Assembly (NCBI RefSeq): GCF_000241305.1
Contig: NZ_BAEH01000105.1
Coordinates: forward strand, 62,001-126,000
Length of the DNA: 64,000 nt
Origin: Gordonia effusa NBRC 100432
GTDB taxonomy: Bacteria; Actinomycetota; Actinomycetes; Mycobacteriales; Mycobacteriaceae
Direction of reading: 5' to 3'
Position numbers and translations under genes: made by a program
The notes under the pieces: generated by a model
Told to the model about the DNA's origin: nothing
Databases searched by the model: none
Seen by the model: the letters and a program-made list of their open reading frames with translations, nothing else
In this document: one piece after another, positions 8,504-17,297 of the stretch
Numbering within the stretch: position 1 is the first letter of the stretch
Layout of the letters: every line of letters begins with the position of its first letter

Positions 8504-10073
8504 ATGGCGATGTTCCCCCGCTTCTCGACGCGTCGTCGAGTAACCGTCCGATTGCTGACCGCCGTCACCTCCGGCGTGATCATCGCGGTCAGCATCGGTC
8601 TGGGCGCGCATAATCCGGTCTGGGTCGCCATTCTCGGCGGGTGTGGGATTGTGGCGGGTTTGGCGATCAGTCCCCGGCCCTCGCGCCTCACCGAGGTGCG
8701 ACAGTGGGAACTCGCGGGCAGTGCGCCGGGCACACGCGTGCAGGTGGAGTCGGTAACCCGCAGTGCCATCAACGCGACCAGTGTTCAGCCGACGTCGGTG
8801 ACCGCCACGGTCACACCTGCCGGCGACGTGTCGTACCGCACGACCTGGATCACCGCGATGAACAAGTCGTTTGCCGACTCCCTGCTGAGTTCGGGCGATG
8901 CGAAACTGCTCCCGGTGTCGGTGCCGCCCCGCCCTGCTCGCGGACGTCGGACGACGACGCCGCAATTCAGCAACTACCCCGGAGCGTGGGCGGTCATCTA
9001 CCCGGCGGTGACGCTGGTGGTCTGCGCAATCGTGCTCTTCGGTGTGCCGGCGACCGCGTGGCAGGTGAACGTGTCATTGCCGTCGATATCGACGTCCGGC
9101 TCGGAATCGCCGGGTGAGAGTTCGTCCACGGCGTCGGACCGAAACCTCAACAGTCGGCTGCGGGCGCTTATCGACAAAATGCGGACCATCGCGCCGACCA
9201 CAGTTCGGACGGCGCTCAGCATTCGACTGGGCGAGTCGGGTTCGGACTACGCCGACTTCTACGATCCCGACACCGGTCAGCAGATCTCGCTCTACCGGCA
9301 ATCCGACGGCGAGTTCAGCGAGCCGACTCGACGCGCTTCCCAGTCTCGCGACGACGATACCTTCGATCCGAATCAGTTTCTGACCACCGACCTCGCCGCG
9401 GTAGTCACGACGACGGAGGACGCACTGGCACGTGCCGCTCGACCTACGACCGTCGATGACATCGCGATCACGAAGCCATACGACTACGAGAAGCCATTGA
9501 TATCAGTGTCTTTCGAGGACTCAGACATCGACGATATGGAGGCCGACGCCAACGGTGTAGTCGCCGAGTATTTCGATCCAGGCGACTTCGCGACATCATT
9601 CCGCATCGCTCGCGACGCTCTGATCGCTCAGCGACTGCCACTGAGTATGAAGATTTTCGATCGCTTCGAGATCCGCGGCACCGCACCGTCGACGCCCATC
9701 ATGTTCGCCGGAAGTATCCAGAACAGCGGCGGCGTGTTGCTCGACTTCACCACGACTACCCGGTGGGGTGATATCGCTCTTCGCCCCGGTCAGTTTCCGC
9801 GGGTAAGGAGCAATTCGGCCTCCAGGGAAGTTGCCGACCGCAGGTTTCTCCTTCAACGAACTCAGTCCTACAGTGTTCGACTCGGTCCGGGCGCAGGCCA
9901 TGGCGCGTGGAAACGTGAAGAGTTTCGACCGGAACGCCATCGACATCGAGGCAACGGATTCGTCGTCATACGACGTGGACCCACCGTTCATTCGGGTGAA
10001 AATGTCGAAATCCGAGGCGGCGAGCGGCAGGTATTCGATGACCGGGACGTTCTTGATGTCGGGCTACTACTGA
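8504..10073 (+). pseudogene. Two-pass membrane protein gene with a frameshift near its 3' end
   Basis: From ATG 8504 (GGAGG at 8492-8496) the frame encodes a short basic N-terminus, a helical hairpin (about residues 15-55, TAVTSGVIIAVSIGLG then AILGGCGIVAGLAI), a cytosolic stretch, another membrane segment (VIYPAVTLVVCAIVLFG) and a long extracytoplasmic region. Coherent sequence in this frame ends around 9805. The natural continuation (LPTAGFSFNELSPTVFDSV, ending MSGYY) lies in another frame from about 9807 to the stop at 10073. A stop at 9804 in that second frame means the shift falls between about 9805 and 9830. I do not recognise a family. It is either decaying or carries a sequencing error. 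Confidence 0.7.
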
Positions 10074-10123
10074 ATGCCTGTCACCTCATCGGGCAAGCGA
10101 CGAACCGTATTGAGGTGGAAGTA

Positions 10124-11293
10124 TCACTTCAACGCGCGGCGCGCGCTTGCCTCCAGTTGCGCGACGGCGCCGGCCGGCAGGTGTATGGCCCCTTTGTCAC
10201 GTAAATCGACGACGATGCGATGCGCGCGCTGATAATAGGCGGCTTCCTCCTCGCCAGTAGCGCTGCCGCGAGCATGACTGACGAGTTTCAATGCCGTGTC
10301 GAGTCCATCGCGTTCGTCGGTCCCCAAATATTCGGTGCCCAATTTGCGGCCATTGGCCTCACACGCGATCCAGGCCCGCGACAACCTCCGGACCGATTGC
10401 TGGTAATCGTCGGCGACCTCGCGCTCATCGGGAAAGCTCTCACTACGCAACGCCTGCGCGTCGCTGAGCGCGTCGTGGAAGTCCTGGACCGGTTCGAGGG
10501 TGACGTCGGTGACCGCCGGATAGCGCAACATCTGTTCGGGCTGCAGTTCGTAAGCCCCGTAGGCGCGCAGAATCTCGTCATGGCGGCCGGTCGCTGATTC
10601 CCAAAGACGTTGTGCGGCTTCGTCGCTACTGGCATTGGCGATTCGCGGATCGTCATAGCCGGTGTCGCTCACCGCAGCCGAAGTTTCGCGGCTGAGATCG
10701 ACTCGCGGAGTTGCCGACGCTCTGCGGGAGGTATTCGGAGCTGATGTGTCGCGGTACGCGTCCGGCGTGAACGGCTTCGCGAGATTTACCGGCGATGAGG
10801 CCGATGCGGGGCGCAGCCTATCGAGAAGCACGGTGGCGGCCGGGTCGGTCTCAACCACGGCGATCTGCCAGATATCGGTCGACCGGTCCGGCGTCACCCC
10901 ATCGGAGAATTCCAACACCAAATAGTTCAAGCCCGCCACGGTGAGGTTCTGACCTGATTGGGAAGTAGCCGAGGCCGGTCCTTCTCTGGACACCGACACC
11001 AACGTCGACAGCGGATAGGACGTCAGTCTCTTTCCCTCGTTGCCTAAGGTGACGGTCTCACCGTTGACAGCCAGAAGCATTGCGCCACGCGCACCCAATC
11101 GCCCCCAGGCCGCGATCGTCAACGACACCGCCACCGCTCCGAACACAACTAGTGCCGTCGTCGATCCGCTGACGCCGACTACCTTGAGCGCCACGAATGC
11201 GAGCAATCCGGCGACGAGCGCTATCCAGGCACCGCGAGCACCCCACTCGTGGCGTGAAGTGAGGTACTCGGTCCGACAAGTTACCGAATCCAT
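10124..11293 (-). CDS. Uncharacterised membrane-anchored protein
   Basis: A 389-residue protein of unknown function. After about 18 residues there are two membrane helices (IALVAGLLAFVALKVVG and ALVVFGAVAVSLTIAAW, about residues 23-63), a domain of roughly 100 residues (GAMLLAVNGETVTLGNEGK onward) that may be PH-like by its strand pattern, a Ser/Thr-rich linker, then a helical acidic C-terminal domain. ATG at 11293 with AGGAG 7 nt upstream. It is convergent with the frameshifted membrane gene and divergent from the META-domain gene, with 115 nt between. No family name is claimed. Confidence 0.75.
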   Translation of the reverse strand: MDSVTCRTEYLTSRHEWGARGAWIALVAGLLAFVALKVVGVSGSTTALVVFGAVAVSLTIAAWGRLGARGAMLLAVNGETVTLGNEGKRLTSYPLSTLVSVSREGPASATSQSGQNLTVAGLNYLVLEFSDGVTPDRSTDIWQIAVVETDPAATVLLDRLRPASASSPVNLAKPFTPDAYRDTSAPNTSRRASATPRVDLSRETSAAVSDTGYDDPRIANASSDEAAQRLWESATGRHDEILRAYGAYELQPEQMLRYPAVTDVTLEPVQDFHDALSDAQALRSESFPDEREVADDYQQSVRRLSRAWIACEANGRKLGTEYLGTDERDGLDTALKLVSHARGSATGEEEAAYYQRAHRIVVDLRDKGAIHLPAGAVAQLEASARRALK

Positions 11294-11408
11294 CAGCCCA
11301 CTCCTTCTATGCGAGATCCGACTCCGTCGACGTGTCAGCGACGCGACTCGTCCGAGCTACCGCTGTGTTGCTGTCCCGCCGAGCCCGCGATTGGGTAAAT
11401 TATTTCCC

Positions 11409-12248
11409 ATGCCAGCGTCTACGCGACTTTCGCGCACTCCGTTGAACCCACATAGATCAGCAGTCGGTATTACCGTAGCGGCCGCGATAGCTGCTATCGC
11501 GGCATTGCTCGTAGGTTCTGCCGCCACCGCGGCGCCCGCAAAGCCGGGCAAAAACCCACTGTCGGGCCGGACTTTCGTATCCGAAACTGTCAGCGGCAAC
11601 AACCCGCTCCCCGGCGGCGGACCGATCACCATGGTGTTCGGTGCCACCAATCAGGTAAGCATCAATGCGGGCTGCAATCAGATGCGCTCTACCGTCGACC
11701 TGGCGCGGGGCCGGCTACGGGTCGCACAACCGATGGTTTCGACTCGCAAGGCATGCGTTGGTGCGGTCCGGGGCGCGGACGCGTGGATTACCGGCTTCCT
11801 CATGAAGAAGCCCACCTGGCGCCTCGATGATGCCGATCTCACGTTGAACACCAGCAACGTACGGGTACGACTTGTTGACCGCAAGGAGGCCGCGGACCGA
11901 CCCTTTATCGGCACCAAGTGGACGGTAACCGCCCTGCTCAACAAGGGCGCCGTGGTTGCGGCACCATCGTTGACGAAGTCGGCTCCGACGTTGCGGTTCA
12001 ACAACTTTCAGATTTCCGGAACGACCGGTTGTAACAGTTTGAGCGGCGTGGCAATACCGGTGACGTCGATGATCGTCTTCGGGCCGGTATCAACGTCGGG
12101 GCGCCCGTGCAAGGATCCGGGACAACGCCAAGTGCAGAAATCGTTGCTTAAGGCGTTGGGCGGACTGCAGAACTACGTCGTCGACGGAAAGAAGCTAACG
12201 GTCGTCAACTCCGAGGGCGTGGGATTCGTCGCACGCACTGATCGCTAA
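11409..12248 (+). CDS. Secreted protein with two META (HslJ-like) domains
   Basis: A 279-residue exported protein. The N-terminus has a basic start and a hydrophobic signal peptide (about residues 15-45, ending SAATAAPA). Two META-type repeats follow: the first (about 52-150) with NAGCNQMR, the second (about 160-275) opening FIGTKWTVTALLN and carrying TTGCNSLSG; the GCN motif is the family signature. META/HslJ domains are linked to heat or drug stress in other bacteria, but the activity is unknown. ATG at 11409 follows the codon-rich signal peptide logic. The stop is 3 nt before the PPK2 start, so the two are probably co-transcribed. Confidence 0.85.
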   Translation: MPASTRLSRTPLNPHRSAVGITVAAAIAAIAALLVGSAATAAPAKPGKNPLSGRTFVSETVSGNNPLPGGGPITMVFGATNQVSINAGCNQMRSTVDLARGRLRVAQPMVSTRKACVGAVRGADAWITGFLMKKPTWRLDDADLTLNTSNVRVRLVDRKEAADRPFIGTKWTVTALLNKGAVVAAPSLTKSAPTLRFNNFQISGTTGCNSLSGVAIPVTSMIVFGPVSTSGRPCKDPGQRQVQKSLLKALGGLQNYVVDGKKLTVVNSEGVGFVARTDR

Positions 12249-12251
12249 CCG

Positions 12252-13112
12252 ATGGCGTCGAAGTCGAAGAACGGCCGATCAGCTAAGGATGCTCCCAAGA
12301 AGTCACCGAAGATTTCCAACGAGATCTACGAGGCGGAGTTGTTCCGACTCCAGACTGAACTGGTCAAACTTCAGGAATGGGTCAAGGCCACCGGTGCCCG
12401 CGTGGTCGTCGTATTCGAAGGACGTGATGCGGCGGGTAAAGGTGGCACCATCAAACGGATCACCGAATACCTGAGCCCACGCATCGCGCGGGTAGCGGCG
12501 CTGCCCGCGCCCAACGATCGGGAACGTGGGCAGTGGTACTACCAGCGGTATGTCGCACACTTGCCCGCTCCGGGTGAGATCGTGCTGTTCGATCGCTCCT
12601 GGTACAACCGTGCGGGCGTCGAGAAGGTCATGGGCTTTTGCACCCCCGAGGAGCACAGCCTGTTTCTGCGCCAGACACCGCAATTCGAGCAGATGCTCAT
12701 CGACGATGGCATCATCCTGCGCAAATATTGGTTCTCGGTATCGGAGGAAGAACAGCTACGGCGCTTTCGGTCGCGAATGAAGGACCCAGTGCGACAGTGG
12801 AAGCTGAGTCCGATGGACCTCGAGTCGATCAACCGCTGGGAGGACTACTCCCGCGCGAAAGACGAAATGATGGTGCATACCGATACGGCGGTCTGTCCGT
12901 GGCATGTCGTCGAATCCGACATCAAGAAACATGCGCGGCTGAATATGATTTCGCATCTGCTCTCCACCATCGACTATCACCCGGTCGAACACGCACCGGT
13001 CTCCCTTCCTCGCAAACCGGTACACAGTGGCAACTACCACCGACCACCTCGGTCACTGTCGAAATATGTTCCCGACCACGTCGCGACACTGGTCGGCGAC
13101 GCTGAGAGCTGA
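12252..13112 (+). CDS. ppk2: Polyphosphate kinase 2 (PPK2 family)
   Basis: A 286-residue soluble kinase transferring phosphate between polyphosphate and nucleoside diphosphates. Walker A FEGRDAAGKGG is at residues 55-65, Walker B FDRSWYNRAG at 113-122, and the lid region with the arginine-rich RRFRSRMKDPVRQWKLSP follows. The length fits single-domain class I PPK2, which mostly makes NTPs from polyphosphate. The first about 20 residues are Lys/Ser rich. ATG at 12252 comes 3 nt after the META-domain stop without a clear own Shine-Dalgarno, implying translational coupling. Confidence 0.93.
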   Translation: MASKSKNGRSAKDAPKKSPKISNEIYEAELFRLQTELVKLQEWVKATGARVVVVFEGRDAAGKGGTIKRITEYLSPRIARVAALPAPNDRERGQWYYQRYVAHLPAPGEIVLFDRSWYNRAGVEKVMGFCTPEEHSLFLRQTPQFEQMLIDDGIILRKYWFSVSEEEQLRRFRSRMKDPVRQWKLSPMDLESINRWEDYSRAKDEMMVHTDTAVCPWHVVESDIKKHARLNMISHLLSTIDYHPVEHAPVSLPRKPVHSGNYHRPPRSLSKYVPDHVATLVGDAES

Positions 13113-13142
13113 CATCTCGGCAAAACCGGATAGCATTTGCGG

Positions 13143-14399
13143 GTGCAGCTAACGGAGTTTCCCGCGCGGGTACGCAACCGCCTGACTCGTGACGAGATCA
13201 TCTATCTGGTCGCGCCGTCGGGTAATCCGAATTTCGGTGACGAATTCATCGCCAAGACCTGGTTGGAGTATCTGGCCCGAGTTCGACCGCACGCATTGGT
13301 TGTGCTGGACTGCCACTCGCCAGGACAAGCGGCAATCATGTTGCGGCGCAGCCATCCTCGCGTCATTTTCGTCGACACCCTGTGGCGGCTAACGCTGTTC
13401 GCGGCTGGTGTGGAGCGGCACGACATCGAGCGGCCGGACGGTCTTGATCCTGAGCGCGGGTGGGAATGGGTCACCCGCGCCGCAAGCAACCTCGGCGTCG
13501 CGTCCCACCTGGACGCGGGGGTTGATCTGCTCCTACGTGCGGCGTCAATCCACCTCTTGGGCGGCGGTTATGTGAATAACATTTGGCCGCAACATCTTTC
13601 ACTGGTCACCGCAATCGCCGCGGTCGGCGAACGTAGTGGTGCGGCGACGTACACCACCGGACAGGGACTGACGCCGACGATCGCAGGACAGCGTGCGGAT
13701 ATCTTGACCGAGGCCTTGGGCCGGTTCACCGTGGTCGACGTACGCGATCGCGCTTCGGCAGCCGCATTCGCGGCGATCGAGCCGAGTCATTCCGGCGACG
13801 ACGCCTGGCTATCGATACCGACAAAAGCACCCCAGGCAGCGGCATCAGACGACATCGTATTGTGTCTGCAGTCGGATCTGACCGACGATTTCGTCGCTCA
13901 CGGCAAGACGGGGGTGGACGCCATCGCGGCGCTTGTCACCGCGCTTCTCGACGAGTGGAACGTGGCGGGCTCCCAAGTCACTGTCGTCGAATGTATTCCA
14001 GGCATTGACTTTACGGTGCCAAAACTCATGGGAGAGCGACTCGACGGCGCCACGGTGGTGCCATTCCTCGATGTCTGGCGCGATGGCTTGCCGCTCGGCG
14101 TCGGTAAAACATGGATCAGCACTCGATTTCATCCACATCTTCTCGCGGCTGCCGCTGGCGATTGCGGGGTGGCAATTGTGCCGCACCCCGACTACTACGC
14201 AACCAAGCACCAGTCTCTCATCGACGCCGGATCTCGCTGGAGTCTGATTAGCGACCCTGAGCAACTGCCCTCGAGGCCGACAGCGGGCGGTTTCCCCGAA
14301 GCGGCGCGTCGCACCAATGTCGAACGCAAACGTCAATTGGCGCAGCACATCTATCCGAGCCGACTGTCGAGCAGGTTTCGGATGCCCCGCGTGCGTTAG
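13143..14399 (+). CDS. Polysaccharide pyruvyl transferase family protein
   Basis: A 418-residue protein with the fold signature of the polysaccharide pyruvyl transferase family: GNPNFGDEFIAKTWLEYLA near the N-terminus, LLGGGYVNNIWP in the middle, and STRFHPHLLAAAAG near the C-terminus. Members attach pyruvate ketals from PEP to cell-envelope glycans, and some act on other acceptors. No glycosyltransferase genes are adjacent, so the acceptor is unknown. A GTG at 13143 is used; a TTG two codons earlier (13137) is equally possible since no strong ribosome-binding site is visible. It starts 30 nt after ppk2 on the same strand. Confidence 0.8.
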   Translation: MQLTEFPARVRNRLTRDEIIYLVAPSGNPNFGDEFIAKTWLEYLARVRPHALVVLDCHSPGQAAIMLRRSHPRVIFVDTLWRLTLFAAGVERHDIERPDGLDPERGWEWVTRAASNLGVASHLDAGVDLLLRAASIHLLGGGYVNNIWPQHLSLVTAIAAVGERSGAATYTTGQGLTPTIAGQRADILTEALGRFTVVDVRDRASAAAFAAIEPSHSGDDAWLSIPTKAPQAAASDDIVLCLQSDLTDDFVAHGKTGVDAIAALVTALLDEWNVAGSQVTVVECIPGIDFTVPKLMGERLDGATVVPFLDVWRDGLPLGVGKTWISTRFHPHLLAAAAGDCGVAIVPHPDYYATKHQSLIDAGSRWSLISDPEQLPSRPTAGGFPEAARRTNVERKRQLAQHIYPSRLSSRFRMPRVR

Positions 14400-14539
14400 T
14401 GTCGACTAGAACCTCCTTCCGCCGAAATGAGATGGTCATGGTCGAGCCGGGCCCGGTCGTCGTGGTCTATCCGATAGGCCAGTGGATTGACAGTCTCCGA
14501 GGTGGCGGTCACATTGTCTGACAACAGGTACGCGCGTCG

Positions 14540-15292
14540 ATGACAGTCGACTACACGTGGGTCCGAACCCTCATCTGTGTGCTCGTGCTCGCCACGATCA
14601 CGATGCTCTTGTTGCGGTCGTATCAGGTTCGGGCACCGTGGCGACAGGTCACCGCCCTGGCGCGTGGGGCAGCGCAATTGGTCGCACTGAGCCTCATTTT
14701 GTCCGGCGTCCTGACGAACGGCGTTCTGGTGGGAGTGGCTCTGGCAGTGATGTTTTCGGTCGCGGTGGTGACTGCCGCGCGCCGAGTCGGCTGGTCGCCA
14801 CACCATCTGCTGATTGTCGCGATGTCGATGGGAGCGGGTGCTGGTGTGTCGCTCTCGACGGTATTCGCCAGCGGCGCATTAAGTTTCGAAGGCCGATACG
14901 TGCTCGCGGCGGGTGGGATCGTAATCGGGGCGACGATGACTGTCGCGACGCTGACTTCGCAGCATTTCGGCGCCACTACCGCGGCTAGCTGGGACGAAGT
15001 CGAGGGGTGGCTGTCGATCGGCGCCGACGCGCGCCAGGCGACATCGAGACTTGCCCGAAAGGCGGTCCGGCAGGCGCTGATTCCCTCGACAGACCAGACG
15101 AAGACTACCGGCCTGGTAACGCTGCCGGGTGCGTTCGTCGGGGCATTGTTCGGCGGCGCCTCTCCGGTCGAGGCCGGCCGATTCCAGCTAATCGTCTTAG
15201 CGTCGATCATGGCTGCCACGGCAGTCACCTCGGTCACTCTGGTCCACCAATTGTCAACCGTTGCAATAAAACCTGCCGAGGACGCACCATGA
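14540..15292 (+). CDS. FetB-type ABC permease (UPF0014)
   Basis: A 250-residue polytopic inner-membrane protein of the UPF0014/YbbM (FetB) family, with about seven hydrophobic segments. The family signature is clear near residues 185-215: IPSTDQTKTTGLVTLPGAFVG then GGASPVEAGRFQ (read as two blocks). E. coli FetAB is linked to iron homeostasis and oxidative-stress resistance. The ATPase partner FetA is normally adjacent but none is in this window. The gene's end overlaps the next start by 4 nt (ATGA at 15289), so it is coupled to the phosphatase-superfamily gene instead. Confidence 0.88.
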   Translation: MTVDYTWVRTLICVLVLATITMLLLRSYQVRAPWRQVTALARGAAQLVALSLILSGVLTNGVLVGVALAVMFSVAVVTAARRVGWSPHHLLIVAMSMGAGAGVSLSTVFASGALSFEGRYVLAAGGIVIGATMTVATLTSQHFGATTAASWDEVEGWLSIGADARQATSRLARKAVRQALIPSTDQTKTTGLVTLPGAFVGALFGGASPVEAGRFQLIVLASIMAATAVTSVTLVHQLSTVAIKPAEDAP

Positions 15293-16461
15293 TCAATCCG
15301 CTCGACTCGTTGCCCACGAACTCGCTGTCCGACGTGCTCCCCGCCATAGCCGCGGGATTCGGATTGCTTCCGGACCGGGCGAGCGACGATACCGCCATGC
15401 GAATCCCAGTCAACCAATCGGTCGTACTGCTCCTGATCGACGGCCTCGGCTCCGAATTGCTTGCCGCGCATACCGATCTGGCGCCGACCCTTGCCTCACT
15501 AGCGACTACGACAATACGTGCGGGCTTCCCCGCGACGACCGCGACCAGTCTGACGAGCCTGTCGGTCGGAGCCCCCTGCGGAGTACATGGAATCATCGGA
15601 TACAGCTTCATCCCCGATATCACAGCCGGGGCGACATCGCACCGACGGATACTCAATTCGCTGCGCTGGAGCCTGGACACCGCGGACGGGCAAACGGCCG
15701 TGTATGAGTACCCACCCGAGTCGATTCAGTCGAGTACGAGCTTCCTGCAACGCTTCGCCGAATCAGGCGTCAAGATAAGTCACGTCACTCCCGCCTACCA
15801 ACGCGATTCTCCCCTTACCCGGGCCGCGTTCCGCGAGCGCGGCGAGCACCATCCCGCCTCAACGACTGGTGAGATTCGCGACGCGGTGCGCCGGATTGTC
15901 GGTTCACCCAATGCCGGACGGCGTTTCGTATACGCGTATTTCGGCGACCTTGACATGCAGGGGCACCTGCACGGTCCGGGATCGCCGGAGTGGACTGCGA
16001 CCCTATCCGAGGTCAACACGATGGTGAGCGAAATAGTGGACGGGTTGCCTGAGTCGTGCACCTTGGTGGTAACTGGCGACCACGGTATGGTGCCGGCCGG
16101 ACACGTGATCGACGTCGAGACCACGCCCGAGTTAATGGCGGACGTTCTCGCGGTTGCCGGCGAGGCGCGGGTACGACATGTCTATACACATGACGGTGCC
16201 GACGGCGCCGTCTATGACGCGTGGAGCGCGACTCTCGGCACTGATGCACATGTGGTCACACGCGATCGTGCAATCGATGAGGGATGGTTCGGCGATCGGG
16301 TCGGCCCCGACATCGCATCGCGAATCGGTGACATCGTCGCTGTCGCGACCGGTCATACGATCTTGACGCGCAGTATCGCCGAGCCGGTCGAATCAACGAT
16401 GGCCGGGCATCACGGTGCGTGGACACCCGCGGAACAGCTTGTGCCCCTGATTCTTTCGTAA
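15289..16461 (+). CDS. Alkaline-phosphatase-superfamily hydrolase (nucleotide pyrophosphatase/phosphodiesterase type)
   Basis: A 390-residue metal-dependent hydrolase. Metal and nucleophile motifs appear in order: LLLIDGLG (Asp51), FPATTATS with the candidate nucleophile Thr at 83-84, GDLDMQGHLHG, TGDHGMVPAG, and GHHGAW near the C-terminus. The pattern fits the nucleotide pyrophosphatase/phosphodiesterase branch. No signal peptide is visible, so it is probably cytosolic. The ATG at 15289 overlaps the fetB stop. Its substrate is unknown. It ends only 6 nt from the convergent flavin reductase gene. Confidence 0.85.
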   Translation: MINPLDSLPTNSLSDVLPAIAAGFGLLPDRASDDTAMRIPVNQSVVLLLIDGLGSELLAAHTDLAPTLASLATTTIRAGFPATTATSLTSLSVGAPCGVHGIIGYSFIPDITAGATSHRRILNSLRWSLDTADGQTAVYEYPPESIQSSTSFLQRFAESGVKISHVTPAYQRDSPLTRAAFRERGEHHPASTTGEIRDAVRRIVGSPNAGRRFVYAYFGDLDMQGHLHGPGSPEWTATLSEVNTMVSEIVDGLPESCTLVVTGDHGMVPAGHVIDVETTPELMADVLAVAGEARVRHVYTHDGADGAVYDAWSATLGTDAHVVTRDRAIDEGWFGDRVGPDIASRIGDIVAVATGHTILTRSIAEPVESTMAGHHGAWTPAEQLVPLILS

Positions 16462-16467
16462 CGACGG

Positions 16468-17079
16468 TCAATTGTCGCTGTCATGCAGAGCTTCATCAGC
16501 CGATGGCCGGTTCAAGGCCGAAACTGTGCCGATGTCACCCCAGAACGGACCACCCAATCGAGATAGTGGTGCCAGAAGTTCAACGTCGGGGTAGCCATCG
16601 GTGAGACAGTCTTCATCGACGCGCACCCAGACCACTTCCCCGAACACCACCACGTCTCCCCCGGCGAACTCCATCGTGTCGAAGAGCTGACACTCGATCG
16701 ACACCGGCGACTCCGCGACTGACGGCGCGTCGATCTTCACACTCGAACGCTTGGTGAGGCCGGTGATATCGAATTCACTCACCGTCGGGGCGACGGGCGC
16801 CGAGGAGGTATTGATCTGCGCCATCAATTCGCGGTTGGCGAGGCTGACGGTGAACTCGCGCGTTTGTCGTACATTGCGGAGCGTGTCCTTGGTACCGATC
16901 GATGTGAACTGAATGACCGGTGGGTTGAGCGAGGAGATCGTGAAATACGAGTGCGGCGCGAGGTTGTCGATGCCGTCGGCGCTACGCGAACCTACCCAGG
17001 CGATCGGCCGGGGCAGTACCACCGCGTTAAGCAGCGAATGCATGTGAACCGCGGGATCGGCCGGGTCGTAGTTGCGCAC
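16468..17079 (-). CDS. Flavin reductase-like FMN-binding protein
   Basis: A 203-residue split-barrel flavoprotein. RPIAWVGSRSADGIDNLAPHSYFT (read as RPIAWVGS, then NLAPHSYF) and NPPVIQFTSIG are the FMN-binding signature, with TREFTVSLANRELM after it. Members reduce FMN for a partner oxygenase or act alone. GTG at 17079 has AAGGAG about 8 nt upstream; a further in-frame start at 17100 lacks a site. It is divergent from the SDR at 17298, so the KstR-like palindrome between them might influence both genes. Confidence 0.83.
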   Translation of the reverse strand: MRNYDPADPAVHMHSLLNAVVLPRPIAWVGSRSADGIDNLAPHSYFTISSLNPPVIQFTSIGTKDTLRNVRQTREFTVSLANRELMAQINTSSAPVAPTVSEFDITGLTKRSSVKIDAPSVAESPVSIECQLFDTMEFAGGDVVVFGEVVWVRVDEDCLTDGYPDVELLAPLSRLGGPFWGDIGTVSALNRPSADEALHDSDN

Positions 17080-17248
17080 CAGTGTTCTCCTTCGCCACAT
17101 ACGAAAAGCGCTTTCGCGGTCCAGAGTCTATCCGGCCGCGACGGCGGAGCCGGAGTGGACCGGCGGGCGTGCTGAGTTGCCGAAGACTCCTGGCCTCGTC
17201 CTTCCCCGGACGCGTACTTCGACTACCTCGTGCTACCGTGGGCGTTAC

Positions 17249-17262
17249 TAGAACGTGTTCTA
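17249..17262. promoter_or_regulatory. KstR-like operator (TAGAACGTGTTCTA)
   Basis: A perfect 14-bp inverted repeat, TAGAAC-GT-GTTCTA, lying 36 nt before the SDR start. It matches the established KstR consensus TnnAACnnGTTnnA, used by the TetR repressor of sterol catabolism in mycobacteria and rhodococci. A TACCGT -10-like hexamer lies just upstream (17234-17239), so bound repressor would cover the transcription start. Other TetR regulators could use a similar site. Confidence 0.6.
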
Positions 17263-17297
17263 ATTCTCACGTTTGCTCGGCGGAGGTAAGAAAATAG

